Positions 36,079 through 43,901 of a stretch of DNA of 43,901 nucleotides are shown one piece after another. The stretch is from positions 1 through 43,901 of the forward strand of contig JAITII010000145.1 of NCBI GenBank assembly GCA_031279515.1, read 5' to 3'. This DNA is from Deltaproteobacteria bacterium (GTDB taxonomy: Bacteria; Desulfobacterota; Desulfarculia; Adiutricales; Adiutricaceae). A program made the translations under genes and the position numbers. Each line of letters starts with the position of its first letter. Positions within the stretch are counted from its first letter, which is position 1. The notes beneath the pieces were generated by a model. The model saw nothing but the letters and a program-made list of their open reading frames with translations. It was not told the DNA's origin and ran no database searches.

Positions 36079-36574
36079 GATTATCCGCTGCCTCTTCTGG
36101 TAAATCTATTTCTTCTGGGGACTTTATCCGTGGGCGGGGCCCCAACATGGTTCGGTCCACTTTAAGGGTCACCAAGTGTTTCAACTGGCGCCAAAAGTTC
36201 TTGTTTTGCTGACGGGAAACAAAGGCCCCGTCTCCGGCTTCGCCTGGAGGAAGGTCCAGGTCCAAAAAACTAATCTCTCCGGTCTCGTTTTTGAGCCCTA
36301 AGGCCAGATTGGGCTTCCCTGCTATCTCCGAGAGCTCTGCCATGGCCACGTAGGCTGGGTTAGCTGAAGTTAAATCCCCCCTTTGGGGATGGTTCCTGGC
36401 TTGGTTTACTAGTTCGGCTACCGCATTGCGGCTAACCTTTACTACCACCTCGGCCCTATGGCTTATAGTCTCGGTATCCTTGGTCTCGTTGCCAAGGGCA
36501 TCTTTGAGGGCGTCCTTAATCTGGGTTCCCAGGGTACGCACCAATTGACCGAATTGACCGGCTTTTGCGCTCAC
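36029..36574 (-). CDS. unknown protein co-transcribed with flgM
   Basis: I do not recognise a family. The 181 residues are soluble, with an amphipathic N terminus (FGQLVRTLGTQIKDALKDAL), a middle EVVVKVSRNAVAELVNQARNH, the segment NPAYVAMAELSEIAGKPNLALGLKNETGE, and an acidic Pro/Glu-rich tail. The start is GTG at 36574 with GGGGGGAC upstream. Its last 50 bases lie inside flgM in another frame, a long overlap that suggests coupled translation. The position next to flgM is where flgN or flgJ often sits in other bacteria, but the sequence shows neither the FlgN coiled-coil nor the rod-binding motif. Flagellar role is inferred from position and promoter. Confidence 0.75.
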   Translation of the reverse strand: MSAKAGQFGQLVRTLGTQIKDALKDALGNETKDTETISHRAEVVVKVSRNAVAELVNQARNHPQRGDLTSANPAYVAMAELSEIAGKPNLALGLKNETGEISFLDLDLPPGEAGDGAFVSRQQNKNFWRQLKHLVTLKVDRTMLGPRPRIKSPEEIDLPEEAADNHDNREQLEQPSPSKQD

Positions 36575-36598
36575 CTCAGTCCCCCCTGCCTAGTACAT

Positions 36599-36626
36599 AT
36601 ATCGTCTTTTAGGCGGCATAACTTTA
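36599..36626 (-). promoter_or_regulatory. sigma-28-like promoter of the flgM operon
   Basis: On the minus strand TAAAGTTA is followed by GACGATAT, against the consensus TAAAGTTT-N11-GCCGATAA; the spacer is 12, one over. Start of transcription would lie near 36590, giving a leader of about 16 bases before the GTG at 36574. Confidence 0.6.
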
Positions 36627-37177
36627 AAGAAAAAGCAAAGTTACGGATTAAAATTCTTCCAAAGTCGCTTTAACTTGTCCTAGCCTCAAGAGGGGCTCTC
36701 GGCTGGACAAATTCACTGCATTATATGTGCCAATAAATCTGGAAAGGAAAAACTTTCCTCCCCCTTGGCTAGCTGCCACTTTTTGCGCCCTTTTGGGGAT
36801 AATTACTTACATTAATAAAAATAGCCCTTTTTTCAAGATTTATAGGCTTACATCATTATATAGAAAAGCCCGCCGAAAATATATCCTCTTTCAGGTAAAT
36901 AGCTTAAAACCGGCTTCTAGCCTTCTTTTGGGCTAAAAAGGCCCCTTTCTCATGGCCAGGGCTGCATGAGTAATGCCGCCCCCCAAGGCTAAGCTGGATG
37001 CCAACTTGGGCTTTAGCTCTAGGGAAGCTTTCTTAAGGCCTTAAGCCTTGTCTCTAAAAAAGCTTACAAAATTAGTGGCATATATTTTGCTTTAAAGCTC
37101 GCAAGGACCTAAAAAGCCTTTTTTGCTGGTCCCTATATCAATATTAATACCAGGGTACATTGCCCCGAGGAAGCCCT
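36627..37177. other. divergent gap between the flgM operon and the glycosyltransferase gene
   Basis: About 550 bases without a gene; a 69-codon plus frame at 36727-36936 has no family and no ribosome site. I could not place a sigma-28 or sigma-54 promoter for the plus-strand gene here. Confidence 0.5.
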
Positions 37178-39454
37178 ATGCCTAGTATAGATCATCCTAA
37201 AGTAACGGCACTCATCTCCACCTTTAACCGCCCCCAATACCTTGCCGAGTCCATAAAATCCGTCCTGGCCCAGACCATGAACGACTGGGAGCTCATCATC
37301 TTAAATGATGGCGGCATTGACGTGGCGGACGTAGTGGCAAAATTTGCCGACCCCCGCATCACCTACGTGCCTGACAGCGTCAATAAGGGTGCTGCCATCC
37401 GCTTTAACCAGGGACTCCATCTCTCGCGTGGGGACTATGTATGCTATCTGGGTGACGATGACCTCTTCTACCCCAATCATTTCGAGGTCCTCTCCAAGGC
37501 CTTAGACGAAAACCCTGAGGCAGGACTAGCGTACTCGGATCTCTATGCCGCCAGCTCCATAGCCGACCCCAAGACTGGGGAAAGGTTTGTCTTAGACAAG
37601 CAGATGCTGGTCTCCAGGGACTTTAACCGGGAATTTATGTTCCACTTCAACCATGTGCTCCACGTCTCATTGATGCACCGCCGGGAGGCTGCCATTAGGG
37701 TAGGGGGCTTTGACGAGTCAGTAAAGGTCTTAATAGAGTGGTCCCTAAACAGGCGCTTGGCCTTTCTCTATGACTTTGTTCATGTCGAACAGGCAACTGG
37801 CGAGTACCACATGGCGGTCTTTAAATCAGACCGTATCTCCGTAAGAGAGCGCCGCAATCAGGAATCTTACAAGCATAACTTAAGGAAGATCCGTTGCAAT
37901 TTCCCCGCCGAACCCTGGACCAAGATAGAAAAAGTGGATCTCTTGTACCTGGTCCCCCGCTGGGGCAAGAAGCTAAACGACCACTTAAAGGAAATAATTG
38001 ACAACTTCGACCACCCCATGGGCATCACTTTAATAGGTGCTGGCTTAAGATATACGGAAGAAGCTGCCTGGGAAAGCTTAAAGGAGCTAAAAGAGCTAAA
38101 GAATATCAAGATAATGCACTTTCCCCAGAAGCTTGAGCCTATCATTGCCTTCCGCAAGGCAGCCCAGAAAAGTAATGCCAAATTCGTCTTTTTAGTTACC
38201 CCGGCCCTCCAGGCCGTGGCGGCTCCCAGGCGCATCTTTGTGGCCTTAGACACCTTGGCCAAGAACCCAGAAATAAAGGCCGTCCGCTGGAATGTCGCGG
38301 GAGAAGAAAAAGAAAAGACCCTCTTTGAGTGCTTGCTCTACAGGGACTATTTCCTGTGGAACACCAAACCCAGTAAGAACAAAAAAGTGAACATCTCGGC
38401 TTTAACCCTGTCTTTGCCCAAGGGCTTTAAGTTCGACGCCATGTACTCAGAGTACCAAAAATTAATGGAGGGCAAAGAGTTCGACAAGGCCAAGGCGCTT
38501 TTAACGGCCATCTTGTCGGAGCACAAGGGTTTTCCCCATATCCAATACCTCATAAGGGATTTAGAGGACATAGCCCACCACTTCGAAGACTTTAAGCTCT
38601 TTGAGGAAAGGCTCTTCCAGCTTTTAGAGCGCGGTTATCTGCCGGATAACTACATGCGCCTGTGCCGCATGCGCACCCACCAGGGTCGTTATGGAGAAGC
38701 CGTGGAAGCGGGCTTAAAGGCCATGACCACCCTGGGCCTCGAGTTCGAGTCCTTTGAATCTGGCTGCTTTCCCATCAAGATGCCCAATGAATTGGGGTGC
38801 TTTAAGCTCTTCATGGACATGGGGGAAAGCTATCTGGGCCTCAAGGACTACATAGCTGGCGCCAGGTGTTTCCACATCGCCTCCAAGGTGAAAAGCGATA
38901 GCTACAAGCCCTTTTTGGGCTTTGCCAAGGCCTATCTCTTAGCCGGAGAAGTGAGCCGGGCAGAGGAGGCCCTAACCCGCCTCCCAGGCACAGAGGGCCA
39001 AAAGGACCCAGAGACACACAGGCTCTTAGCTGCTATCTGCCGCCAGCACAAAAACCTACCTTTAGCCTTCGAGTGTCTCTCCAAGGCCTTTAACCTGGAC
39101 CCCAAGGACGAGGTTACCCTAGAACCCTTCTACTTTGTAGGCGCCTCTCTGGCCCGTTGGCAGGACATGGTGGGACCCATCAAGGCCTTTGTGGCCTTGC
39201 ACCCTGAGCACGCTGTGGCCTGGGGACGCCTATCATCCATCTATTTCTCTTTAAATGAGATGGATCTGGCAAGCCAAGCGGCTGAAAAATCCCTTACCAT
39301 AGATAGCCAAAACCCTGTAGCCAAGAGTATCCTCTCCCGCGTCAAGAAAAAAATGGCAATGGAGAAAACGACGCAAAAAGAGAAGGGGCCCGAAAACTTG
39401 ACTGCTGTGATAGGGGAAGCTAAAGTCTTCGATTCCACTGCAATCGTTTGGTAA
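37178..39454 (+). CDS. GT2 glycosyltransferase with C-terminal TPR region, probably for flagellin
   Basis: The 758 residues start with a GT-A fold of family 2 (about 6-250): VTALISTFNRPQYLAESIKS, LIILNDGG, and the metal-binding YLGDDDLFYP. A middle part of unknown fold (about 255-410) follows, then helical TPR-like repeats (about 420-735), with a clear unit HAVAWGRLSSIYFSLNEMDLASQAAEKSL. The frame is open to a TTG at 37160, but GAGGA seven bases before ATG 37178 decides the start. It lies between flgM and fliD, a place where flagellin glycosyltransferases are often found. Sugar and acceptor are unknown. The large fused TPR part may hold the acceptor, as in Maf- and OGT-like systems (inference). 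Confidence 0.85.
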   Translation: MPSIDHPKVTALISTFNRPQYLAESIKSVLAQTMNDWELIILNDGGIDVADVVAKFADPRITYVPDSVNKGAAIRFNQGLHLSRGDYVCYLGDDDLFYPNHFEVLSKALDENPEAGLAYSDLYAASSIADPKTGERFVLDKQMLVSRDFNREFMFHFNHVLHVSLMHRREAAIRVGGFDESVKVLIEWSLNRRLAFLYDFVHVEQATGEYHMAVFKSDRISVRERRNQESYKHNLRKIRCNFPAEPWTKIEKVDLLYLVPRWGKKLNDHLKEIIDNFDHPMGITLIGAGLRYTEEAAWESLKELKELKNIKIMHFPQKLEPIIAFRKAAQKSNAKFVFLVTPALQAVAAPRRIFVALDTLAKNPEIKAVRWNVAGEEKEKTLFECLLYRDYFLWNTKPSKNKKVNISALTLSLPKGFKFDAMYSEYQKLMEGKEFDKAKALLTAILSEHKGFPHIQYLIRDLEDIAHHFEDFKLFEERLFQLLERGYLPDNYMRLCRMRTHQGRYGEAVEAGLKAMTTLGLEFESFESGCFPIKMPNELGCFKLFMDMGESYLGLKDYIAGARCFHIASKVKSDSYKPFLGFAKAYLLAGEVSRAEEALTRLPGTEGQKDPETHRLLAAICRQHKNLPLAFECLSKAFNLDPKDEVTLEPFYFVGASLARWQDMVGPIKAFVALHPEHAVAWGRLSSIYFSLNEMDLASQAAEKSLTIDSQNPVAKSILSRVKKKMAMEKTTQKEKGPENLTAVIGEAKVFDSTAIVW

Positions 39455-39476
39455 TGCATATATCTAGTAGCATCCT

Positions 39477-39503
39477 TATCTTTTTTAGCTTTCCTTCCGA
39501 TAA
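39477..39503 (+). promoter_or_regulatory. candidate sigma-28 promoter of fliD
   Basis: TCCGATAA (39496-39503) matches seven of eight of the GCCGATAA -10. TATC sits exactly 15 bases upstream in the place of TAAA. The leader to ATG 39662 would be about 150 bases. Confidence 0.5.
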
Positions 39504-39661
39504 ATAATAGTGAAAGGGTCTCTAGCCAGTAAAAAAGCCTTAGCTTTTAGGCTAAATCCTTTTAAGCGTGTCCTTTATTAAGGCCTTTGGCCATTTTTAA
39601 GCTGCGCATTATGCCAAAAGCCTTTTATTTCAGCCTGAGGCTGGTACAACAAGGATAAAAC

Positions 39662-42025
39662 ATGTCTTCTACCACAGGTATAATCTCAGGTGGGATCAAA
39701 TGGACCGGACTTGCCTCTGGCACCGACTTCGGCGCTGTAGTGGACAAGCTGGTGGCCATTGAAAGTCGTACCATAACGCGCCAGGAGACCTGGAAGGCAG
39801 AATGGCAGGCCAAGATTACTGCCATAAGCGGCCTTAACACCAGACTTGTAAGCCTTAAGCTGGATGCCCAGGACAAAGATATTTACAGTGAGATGCTCTC
39901 CCGCACCACAAGTATCTCCCAAGAAGGGGTGGTTAGTGTACAGAATACCTCCACTGCTTCTTTAGGATCCTACGAGGTCACAGTGGGAGAAAATATAGTT
40001 GAAAAATTTGTCTCTCGCAGCTATTTGGAAACCAAAACCTTAGATTACAGCGCCACTAAAACAGGCGATTTAGAGATAACCCTAGGGGACCCCAATGACC
40101 CCTCTAGCTTAAAGACCTTCGTCTTTAAGACTACAGATGACCCCACCTATCCAGCTGATGGAAACAACTACATACTTGTGGACCATGCAGATGCCACCTT
40201 GCAGAAACTGATGGACGACATCAATGCCGTCACTGAAACTGAAGGCATAGTTGCCTCCATCATAGTTGACAAGACCCGCTCTGAAGGTGAGTACAAACGA
40301 CTGGTCCTTACCGCCACAGAAGGCGGGTCAACCAATAGGATTACAGTTGTAAACGACCCCACGGATCTAAATTTGGGGGAAACTTACATAGATAAACCGG
40401 TCTATTCCACCTACTTAGGCTCTGACGTGGAGGTTTCAACTGCGGGCTCCACATACACAGGCTCAGTCAATAAGACCTTTACCTTTGTGCCTTCTGCCTC
40501 AGGGATAATTGGGACCGATGCCATAGAGATCCAATGGGCAGACACCGAAGGGCACAGCGGCAAGTTCACTATTGCCCAAGGTTATGCCGGAGAGAGCATA
40601 GAGATTATGCAGGGCCTAGCGCTCACCTTTGACGTAGGCTCAGGAACCGGCAGATTTATTCAAAATGAGGCTTTTACTATAGACTGCCAGGCACCTATCT
40701 TACAAAAGGGTCAAGACTCTGGGCTAGCCCAGACTGAAAAGGTAGTCCATACCGGCTTTGTGGACCAGGTAAGCCCCATAAATTCAGGAAAAACTGCTAA
40801 ATTTATCTATAGTTACCAAGGAATAGAGCATACTGTAACCGTCACTGATGGTATGAGCTTAAACTTACTAGCCAATGCCATAAATGACGCCTCAGATAAC
40901 CCCGGGGTAACGGCTACAGTTATCAACGACGGTACTGGTACTGCTACAGCCTACCACTTAATCTTAACTGGATACCACACAGGGGCCGAGTCCACTATAA
41001 CCATCATAGACCCCGAGGACACAGACGATAGGATCTCTTCAGGACTCTTTTCTGCCGACACCTTTTCCAAGTCCAGGGAAGCAACCAATGCCATGGTAAA
41101 GGTGGACGGATTCCCCTCAGGCAACGACAATTGGCTCCAGCGTAGCGGTAATGATGTAGCCGACGTCATAGACGGGGTGGTCATGACGGTCACAGGTGTT
41201 GGGAAAACAGTCTTAAACGTCAGAAACGATTCCCAGGCCATGGCAGACAAGATTACACAACTCATAAACTCAGTAAACTACTGTAAGACCTATATCCTGG
41301 AGAACACTAAGTGGGGCGAGTCGGATCTAGAGGTCACCATGGATGATTCTGGACAAGTAGTAACTTCCAGGGAAAACGCCAATGGTGTCATGATAGGCAA
41401 CTATGGCTTCCAGATAGCCCAAAGCAATCTGGATAAGCTTATGTATAACTCCATAGTACCCTTTGCCCAAGATCCCTCCTTGACTACTAAAGAGCGCATA
41501 GAAAAGAGGGATAAGTTTTTAGAGGAAAATGGCCTGGTTTACTACACCCTATCCCAGATAGGTATCACCTCGGACCCTGATAACCAGGGACTTTACAAGG
41601 TGGAAGAATCCACGCTCCTAGAATGCATCAATACCAATCCAGAGGCTGTTATTAAGCTCTTCACCTTCGAAGGGGAATTCTCTGACAAGAATGCCGAAGG
41701 CAAAGACATTATAGTGCAAGTCAAGGGTATAGCCCTGGATATGGGAGAGCAGATGGCCAAGATCACCTCAGACACGGACATAACAGATGACGAAGGAAAT
41801 ATTACCCAGAAAGGCAAAGGCATTTTGGTAACCCTCCAGGAGAACTACGAAGCCATTATCGAGAACATCAATGCCAAAATAGCCAGGGAAGAAAGGCGCA
41901 TAGAGCAGGTACGCCAGCGCTTAACCGATAAGTTTAACCGCCTGGAGGTGTCCCTGCAGTCTCTGGAAGACCAGCAGAGCAAGCTGGAATCCTCCATAGA
42001 ATCCTTAAGTAGCTCTTCTAGCTAA
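39662..42025 (+). CDS. fliD: flagellar filament cap protein FliD (HAP2)
   Basis: Pentameric cap that helps flagellin fold at the filament tip. The 787 residues have the FliD N-domain (about 12-105: IKWTGLASGTDFGAVVDKLVAIESR), a long Thr/Gly/Asp-rich variable middle, a flagellin-IN-like unit (about 378-450: FIYSYQGIEHTVTVTDG), and the C domain (about 475-775) ending in a coiled coil (EERRIEQVRQRLTDKFNRLEVSL) and a run of serines. It is much longer than the roughly 470 residues of E. coli FliD, the extra being in the exposed middle. AAGGA precedes ATG by seven bases. fliS follows on the same strand. Confidence 0.95.
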   Translation: MSSTTGIISGGIKWTGLASGTDFGAVVDKLVAIESRTITRQETWKAEWQAKITAISGLNTRLVSLKLDAQDKDIYSEMLSRTTSISQEGVVSVQNTSTASLGSYEVTVGENIVEKFVSRSYLETKTLDYSATKTGDLEITLGDPNDPSSLKTFVFKTTDDPTYPADGNNYILVDHADATLQKLMDDINAVTETEGIVASIIVDKTRSEGEYKRLVLTATEGGSTNRITVVNDPTDLNLGETYIDKPVYSTYLGSDVEVSTAGSTYTGSVNKTFTFVPSASGIIGTDAIEIQWADTEGHSGKFTIAQGYAGESIEIMQGLALTFDVGSGTGRFIQNEAFTIDCQAPILQKGQDSGLAQTEKVVHTGFVDQVSPINSGKTAKFIYSYQGIEHTVTVTDGMSLNLLANAINDASDNPGVTATVINDGTGTATAYHLILTGYHTGAESTITIIDPEDTDDRISSGLFSADTFSKSREATNAMVKVDGFPSGNDNWLQRSGNDVADVIDGVVMTVTGVGKTVLNVRNDSQAMADKITQLINSVNYCKTYILENTKWGESDLEVTMDDSGQVVTSRENANGVMIGNYGFQIAQSNLDKLMYNSIVPFAQDPSLTTKERIEKRDKFLEENGLVYYTLSQIGITSDPDNQGLYKVEESTLLECINTNPEAVIKLFTFEGEFSDKNAEGKDIIVQVKGIALDMGEQMAKITSDTDITDDEGNITQKGKGILVTLQENYEAIIENINAKIAREERRIEQVRQRLTDKFNRLEVSLQSLEDQQSKLESSIESLSSSSS

Positions 42026-42052
42026 GCTAATGCCATTTATTTTACGGAGAAT

Positions 42053-42071
42053 CCTAAAAACTTAGGTTTTT
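42053..42071 (+). terminator. weak hairpin with T5 after fliD
   Basis: CCTAA-AAAC-TTAGG followed by TTTTT, 28 bases after the fliD stop. The stem is short, so read-through into fliS is likely. Confidence 0.4.
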
Positions 42072-42177
42072 ATGTAAGTTTAATAGTATCTCCCCTTTTA
42101 CCAAGGCTTTTCGAGGATAAGACAAAGGAACAGTTTTTCCTAGAATTTTTAGGCATCAAACTTGCATTATTTTCTGA

Positions 42178-42236
42178 GAAAGGGCAGCCAAGCCGCCCTT
42201 TCAATCCAACACTAAATGGGTCCATCAACAGACCCA
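42178..42236. promoter_or_regulatory. two hairpins just upstream of fliS
   Basis: GAAAGGGC-9-GCCCTTTC (42178-42202) and TGGGTC-8-GACCCA (42217-42236) lie in a row, the second ending 10 bases before the AAGAGG ribosome site of fliS. They could limit or protect the fliS message, or bind a regulator such as a CsrA-like protein. Neither is followed by T. Confidence 0.4.
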
Positions 42237-42255
42237 CTTAAGTTAAGAGGCAATC

Positions 42256-42693
42256 ATGAACGCTTACGGCAGTGAAATATACAGGCAGACCCAGGTCACC
42301 ACGGTGGACAAAGGTCGCCTCATCATCATTCTGTATGAAGGGGCCATCAAATTTATCCGCGAGGCCATTCTGGCCCAGGAAAACGGAGATATCCCCGCCA
42401 AGGCCAGCAACATTAATAGAGCCCTGGACATCATAAATGAGCTCAACCAGTCCCTGAATATGCAGGAAGGCGGAGAAATTGCCGTAAACTTAAGGCGCAT
42501 CTATAAGTTCTGGAATGAGCACCTCTTACGCGCCAAGGTCAGCCGCGACGGCAACGGCCTTTCCGACGTAGAAAACATGATGGTATCCCTGGCTCAAGCC
42601 TGGGAAGTGGTCTGCAATGACCCCGAAGCCAATAAGATGGCCCCCAGAGAGACGGTCAATACCATCGTAACCCCTCCAGTACGTACCCTCTAA
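42256..42693 (+). CDS. fliS: flagellin export chaperone FliS
   Basis: Binds the C terminus of flagellin in the cytoplasm and delivers it to the flagellar export gate. The 145 residues begin YGSEIYRQTQVTTVDKGRLIIILYEGAIKFI, the FliS signature, and continue as a four-helix protein (INRALDIINELNQSLNMQEGGEIAVNLRRIYKF). AAGAGG precedes ATG. It follows fliD, the usual order. No flagellin gene is in the window. The C-terminal tail from about residue 128 (APRETVNTIVTPPVRTL) is longer than in enterics. Confidence 0.96.
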   Translation: MNAYGSEIYRQTQVTTVDKGRLIIILYEGAIKFIREAILAQENGDIPAKASNINRALDIINELNQSLNMQEGGEIAVNLRRIYKFWNEHLLRAKVSRDGNGLSDVENMMVSLAQAWEVVCNDPEANKMAPRETVNTIVTPPVRTL

Positions 42694-42738
42694 GACAACA
42701 ACATATAGACCTCCTCCAATAACAACCCTTAACCCTAG

Positions 42739-42773
42739 AGCCCCTAAAGTCTTTTCTTTAGGGGCTTTCTCTT
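42739..42773 (+). terminator. rho-independent terminator of fliD-fliS
   Basis: A perfect 11-bp stem AGCCCCTAAAG with loop TCTTTT, followed by TTCTCTTGG, 45 bases after the fliS stop. Confidence 0.85.
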
Positions 42774-42914
42774 GGCACAGGATAAAAATCCCTAGGATAT
42801 TTACCCTTCACTAAGCCCTAAGCTATTTTCCAGAAGGCAGACCTCTTTTAAATACCCTTTAGGCTTATTTCCCAACCAAGAGCCCCAAGCTTTTTGCCTA
42901 AGACCTCTGGAAAT

Positions 42915-42947
42915 AAAAAACCCCCTGAAAAGATCAGGGGGTTTTTT
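42915..42947 (-). terminator. terminator of the porin gene
   Basis: The 14-bp perfect stem AAAAAACCCCCTGA/TCAGGGGGTTTTTT with a 5-base loop lies 22 bases past the porin stop. It has T6 on either strand, so it could work in both directions, but the minus-strand porin is its natural client. Confidence 0.93.
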
Positions 42948-42969
42948 ATCTAAAATAAGAAATTTTAAA

Positions 42970-43901
42970 TTAGAAGGTAAAGGCAATAACATTCGCCCAG
43001 GCAAAGGTGTCATGAGGACTATGCCAAGTGCCAAGGTCAGCCACGTTTTCCGCGGGCTCGTAAATGGAGTAGGCGTCCCCATTAAACATATAGCCGAACT
43101 GGGTCTCAAAGGACAGGTGCTCATAGAGCTGGAAGGTGAAACCAATGTCTATTTCCCAACCTAGATCCGTGCTCTGGGACTGATAAGTCGCTACGCCATT
43201 ACGCGTATATAAATGCCACCATAAGGCTGGTTCTACCAACCTGAAATAGCCAATGCCGTAATTTACTGCGATCTCAGGGGTAAGCTTATGATTGCCTAGG
43301 ATGGCAATGCCCCACTGGTTTACAAGACCGTAGTTTTGGTCACAGAAGGCATAATCTTCGCAATGCTGGTCAAAGACTATCCCGCCAAAAGTGTTGGAGA
43401 ATATGCCAGTGCCGAGGGTCACGCCATTATGTGCCACCAGGAAGGGAGCAAAATCGCCCATGCTCACCAAGGTTTTGTTGTCTACTGGGACAACAGCATT
43501 GTCACGGTAATTTCTGGGATCCGAATCGGTGCCGCTCACATACCAGGTAGCCAGAGTGATATCGCCGGCACCATCGCCGTAAGTCCATACGCCATCCAAA
43601 TAGATGCCAATGCCCTTGCTATCCATAGTGTTGTCAAAAGTATTCGGCTCGCCTAAGAAATACCGGCTGAAAGCCCTCTCGCCCCAACCGAATTTGCCTT
43701 CAAAGTGAATGGCGAATTCACCCCAGGTTCCCTGGAAGCTCTGGACAAAGGCGGGATTGATAAAGATAGCGTAGTCGCTCTCAACATAGGGATCTGCTAC
43801 ATCGCGTACATAGGCAGCCCCAAAGGCAAAACCGCCACCTTCCCACTGGTAGGTAAGCTGAATACCGAAAGCATCCGAGTCATTGTCTTTGAAACCAAGA
43901 C
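42970..43901 (-). CDS. outer-membrane beta-barrel porin, 3' part (runs off the window edge)
   Basis: The minus-strand frame stays open from the TAA at 42970 to the last base of the window (310 codons), so the gene starts beyond the edge. A methionine at 43626 is internal, not the start. The sequence alternates polar and hydrophobic or aromatic residues as in amphipathic strands (GIQLTYQWEGGGFAFGAAYVRD, WGEFAIHFEGKFGWGERAF, WEIDIGFTFQLYEHLSFETQFGYMF) and ends NVIAFTF, with the terminal Phe recognised by the BAM assembly machine. It resembles the large porins of Desulfovibrio-type bacteria (OprD-like or homotrimeric). Pore specificity cannot be told from this part. Confidence 0.85.
   Translation of the reverse strand, partial: LGFKDNDSDAFGIQLTYQWEGGGFAFGAAYVRDVADPYVESDYAIFINPAFVQSFQGTWGEFAIHFEGKFGWGERAFSRYFLGEPNTFDNTMDSKGIGIYLDGVWTYGDGAGDITLATWYVSGTDSDPRNYRDNAVVPVDNKTLVSMGDFAPFLVAHNGVTLGTGIFSNTFGGIVFDQHCEDYAFCDQNYGLVNQWGIAILGNHKLTPEIAVNYGIGYFRLVEPALWWHLYTRNGVATYQSQSTDLGWEIDIGFTFQLYEHLSFETQFGYMFNGDAYSIYEPAENVADLGTWHSPHDTFAWANVIAFTF

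Noticed and set aside
43336..43656. 106-codon plus-strand frame inside the porin
   Set aside because: The opposite strand carries a continuous beta-barrel pattern with a C-terminal Phe and a terminator, so the plus frame is a shadow.

Overview
The window reads as a piece of the chromosome of a motile Gram-negative anaerobe, most probably a deltaproteobacterium (Desulfobacterota) living with a host or in a gut. Pointers to this are a beta-barrel porin ending in Phe, a CpoB/YbgF lipoprotein, FlgM/FliD/FliS, two sigma-54 enhancer-binding regulators, a groES-groEL pair with a GGM-rich tail, and two MttB-superfamily corrinoid methyltransferase genes. Taxonomy is inferred from gene content only. 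Summed gene lengths cover only about 72 percent of the window. Several gaps of 0.6 to 2.5 kb are very AT-rich and hold no convincing gene, which suggests gene loss in progress. I found no rRNA, tRNA, transposase or CRISPR array.

Layout. (1) 1-3000: a BepA-like M48 metalloprotease with TPRs, a perfect 3 x 36-bp tandem repeat that is open in one frame (possible 58-residue peptide), and an orphan EVE/PUA-like protein. (2) 5.2-10 kb: a two-gene glucose phosphotransferase operon, with EIIA-HPr-Enzyme I fused in one chain followed by a PtsG-type EIICB that carries a second, cysteine-less EIIB-like domain; two strong terminators follow. (3) 10-12.1 kb: an AcoR/DhaR-like sigma-54 activator on the minus strand. 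(4) 12.7-14.8 kb: groS-groL, minus strand. (5) 16.2-17.9 kb: gpmI (glycolysis). (6) 18.5-19.6 kb: a ROK-family repressor. (7) 20.0-29.0 kb: the most distinctive block: an MttB-family methyltransferase, a BCCT quaternary-amine transporter, an ornithine-cyclodeaminase/mu-crystallin family enzyme, a second MttB-family methyltransferase and an EamA exporter, all on the plus strand, followed by a convergent RocR-like sigma-54 activator. A GG-N10-GC sigma-54 promoter lies before the first gene, and upstream of it is an array of CGCAAAA motifs spaced by near-integral helical turns, a good enhancer candidate. (8) 29.9-33.1 kb: mrcA and rdgB, translationally coupled. (9) 34.8-42.7 kb: cpoB, then flagellar genes (flgM and an overlapping unknown gene on the minus strand; a GT2-TPR glycosyltransferase, fliD and fliS on the plus strand), with sigma-28-like promoters. 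(10) 42.97 kb to the edge: the 3' part of a porin gene.

How they fit together. Glucose would be taken up and phosphorylated by the two-protein PTS and pass through glycolysis (GpmI). A ROK/Mlc-like repressor could sense sugar status. The MttB/BCCT/OCD/EamA block looks like an inducible route that imports a quaternary amine or betaine, demethylates it with non-pyrrolysine MttB enzymes, processes the amino-acid product and exports something. The substrate is unknown, and the corrinoid protein that such enzymes need is not encoded here.
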